A stretch of DNA of 5,929 nt, from the NCBI GenBank assembly GCA_023460055.1, contig JAEWRJ010000126.1, positions 1 to 5,929 of the forward strand, written 5' to 3'. Shown here one piece after another: positions 5,844-5,929 of this stretch. Under the pieces are notes generated by a model, which made no database searches, was not told the origin of the DNA, and was given only the letters and a program-made list of their open reading frames with translations. Each line of letters starts with the position of its first letter. Position 1 is the first letter of the stretch. A program made the position numbers and the translations under genes. The stretch is from Bacillota bacterium (GTDB taxonomy: Bacteria > Bacillota > Clostridia > Christensenellales > Aristaeellaceae).

Positions 5844-5929
5844 ATGCTGCAAAGGTTCAGGGCCAGCCTGAAAACATTTAGGGTACGAATCATTGCCATT
5901 GTTGCGCTCTGCTGGCTGCTGCCTATGCT
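5844..5929 (+). CDS. N-terminus of a membrane protein, possibly a YesM-type sensor histidine kinase (cut by window edge)
   Basis: Only the first 28 codons are inside the window. The start ATG has a GGAGG at 5833-5837 six bases away and a good promoter upstream, so this is a real gene start. The peptide begins with a basic amphipathic stretch (MLQRFRASLKTFRVR) followed by a hydrophobic run IIAIVALCWLLPM from about residue 16. This is a signal-anchor or first transmembrane helix in the positive-inside orientation. A short basic leader followed by a helix with a CWLLP-like end is common in LytS/YesM-type sensor kinases of Firmicutes, but no kinase or HAMP domain is in view, so the family call is a guess. 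Membrane location is reasonably secure. Confidence 0.6.
   Translation, partial: MLQRFRASLKTFRVRIIAIVALCWLLPM

Overview
The window looks like a piece of a low-to-mid GC Gram-positive genome, most likely an anaerobic clostridial Firmicute, possibly gut-associated. This rests on strong GGAGG-type ribosome binding sites with short spacings, tight gene packing, a long-form (about 670 aa) urocanate hydratase, a CCA-encoding tRNA gene and sigma-A-like promoters. It is an inference from style, not a taxonomic identification.

The left and central part (1-4655) is a leftward (minus-strand) gene cluster that reads as an operon in the order iron-dependent alcohol dehydrogenase (YqhD/BdhA-like), YdhF-type aldo/keto reductase, hutU (urocanate hydratase), hutI (imidazolonepropionase, cut off by the left edge). 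Gaps are 17 bp, 25 bp and a 4-bp ATGA overlap, and each gene has its own Shine-Dalgarno sequence. HutU and HutI are consecutive steps of histidine breakdown (urocanate to imidazolone propionate to N-formiminoglutamate). Genes for the earlier and later steps (hutH, a formiminoglutamate enzyme) would be expected beyond the left edge but cannot be seen. The two reductases are not standard hut genes, and their presence at the head of this operon is the main oddity of gene content.

The 203-bp region in front of the operon (4656-4858) holds an extended -10 promoter candidate. It also holds two diverged tandem copies of a composite motif about 43-45 bp apart: a GGCCAAnnTGAC block plus a TATACAA(T)AGTAT block with dyad symmetry, read on the minus strand. 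This looks like a duplicated operator module and is the most interesting non-coding signal here.

The right part holds a separate minus-strand HAD-superfamily hydrolase gene (4859-5566), then a complete tRNA-Ala(GGC) gene (5636-5711, minus) with a good promoter and a terminator hairpin. Divergent from the tRNA, a plus-strand membrane protein gene begins at 5844, with its own promoter and Shine-Dalgarno sequence, and runs off the right edge; its start resembles a YesM-type sensor kinase. No mobile element, CRISPR array or phage gene is visible. Apart from the reductase/hut combination and the duplicated control region, the window is ordinary metabolic and housekeeping DNA.
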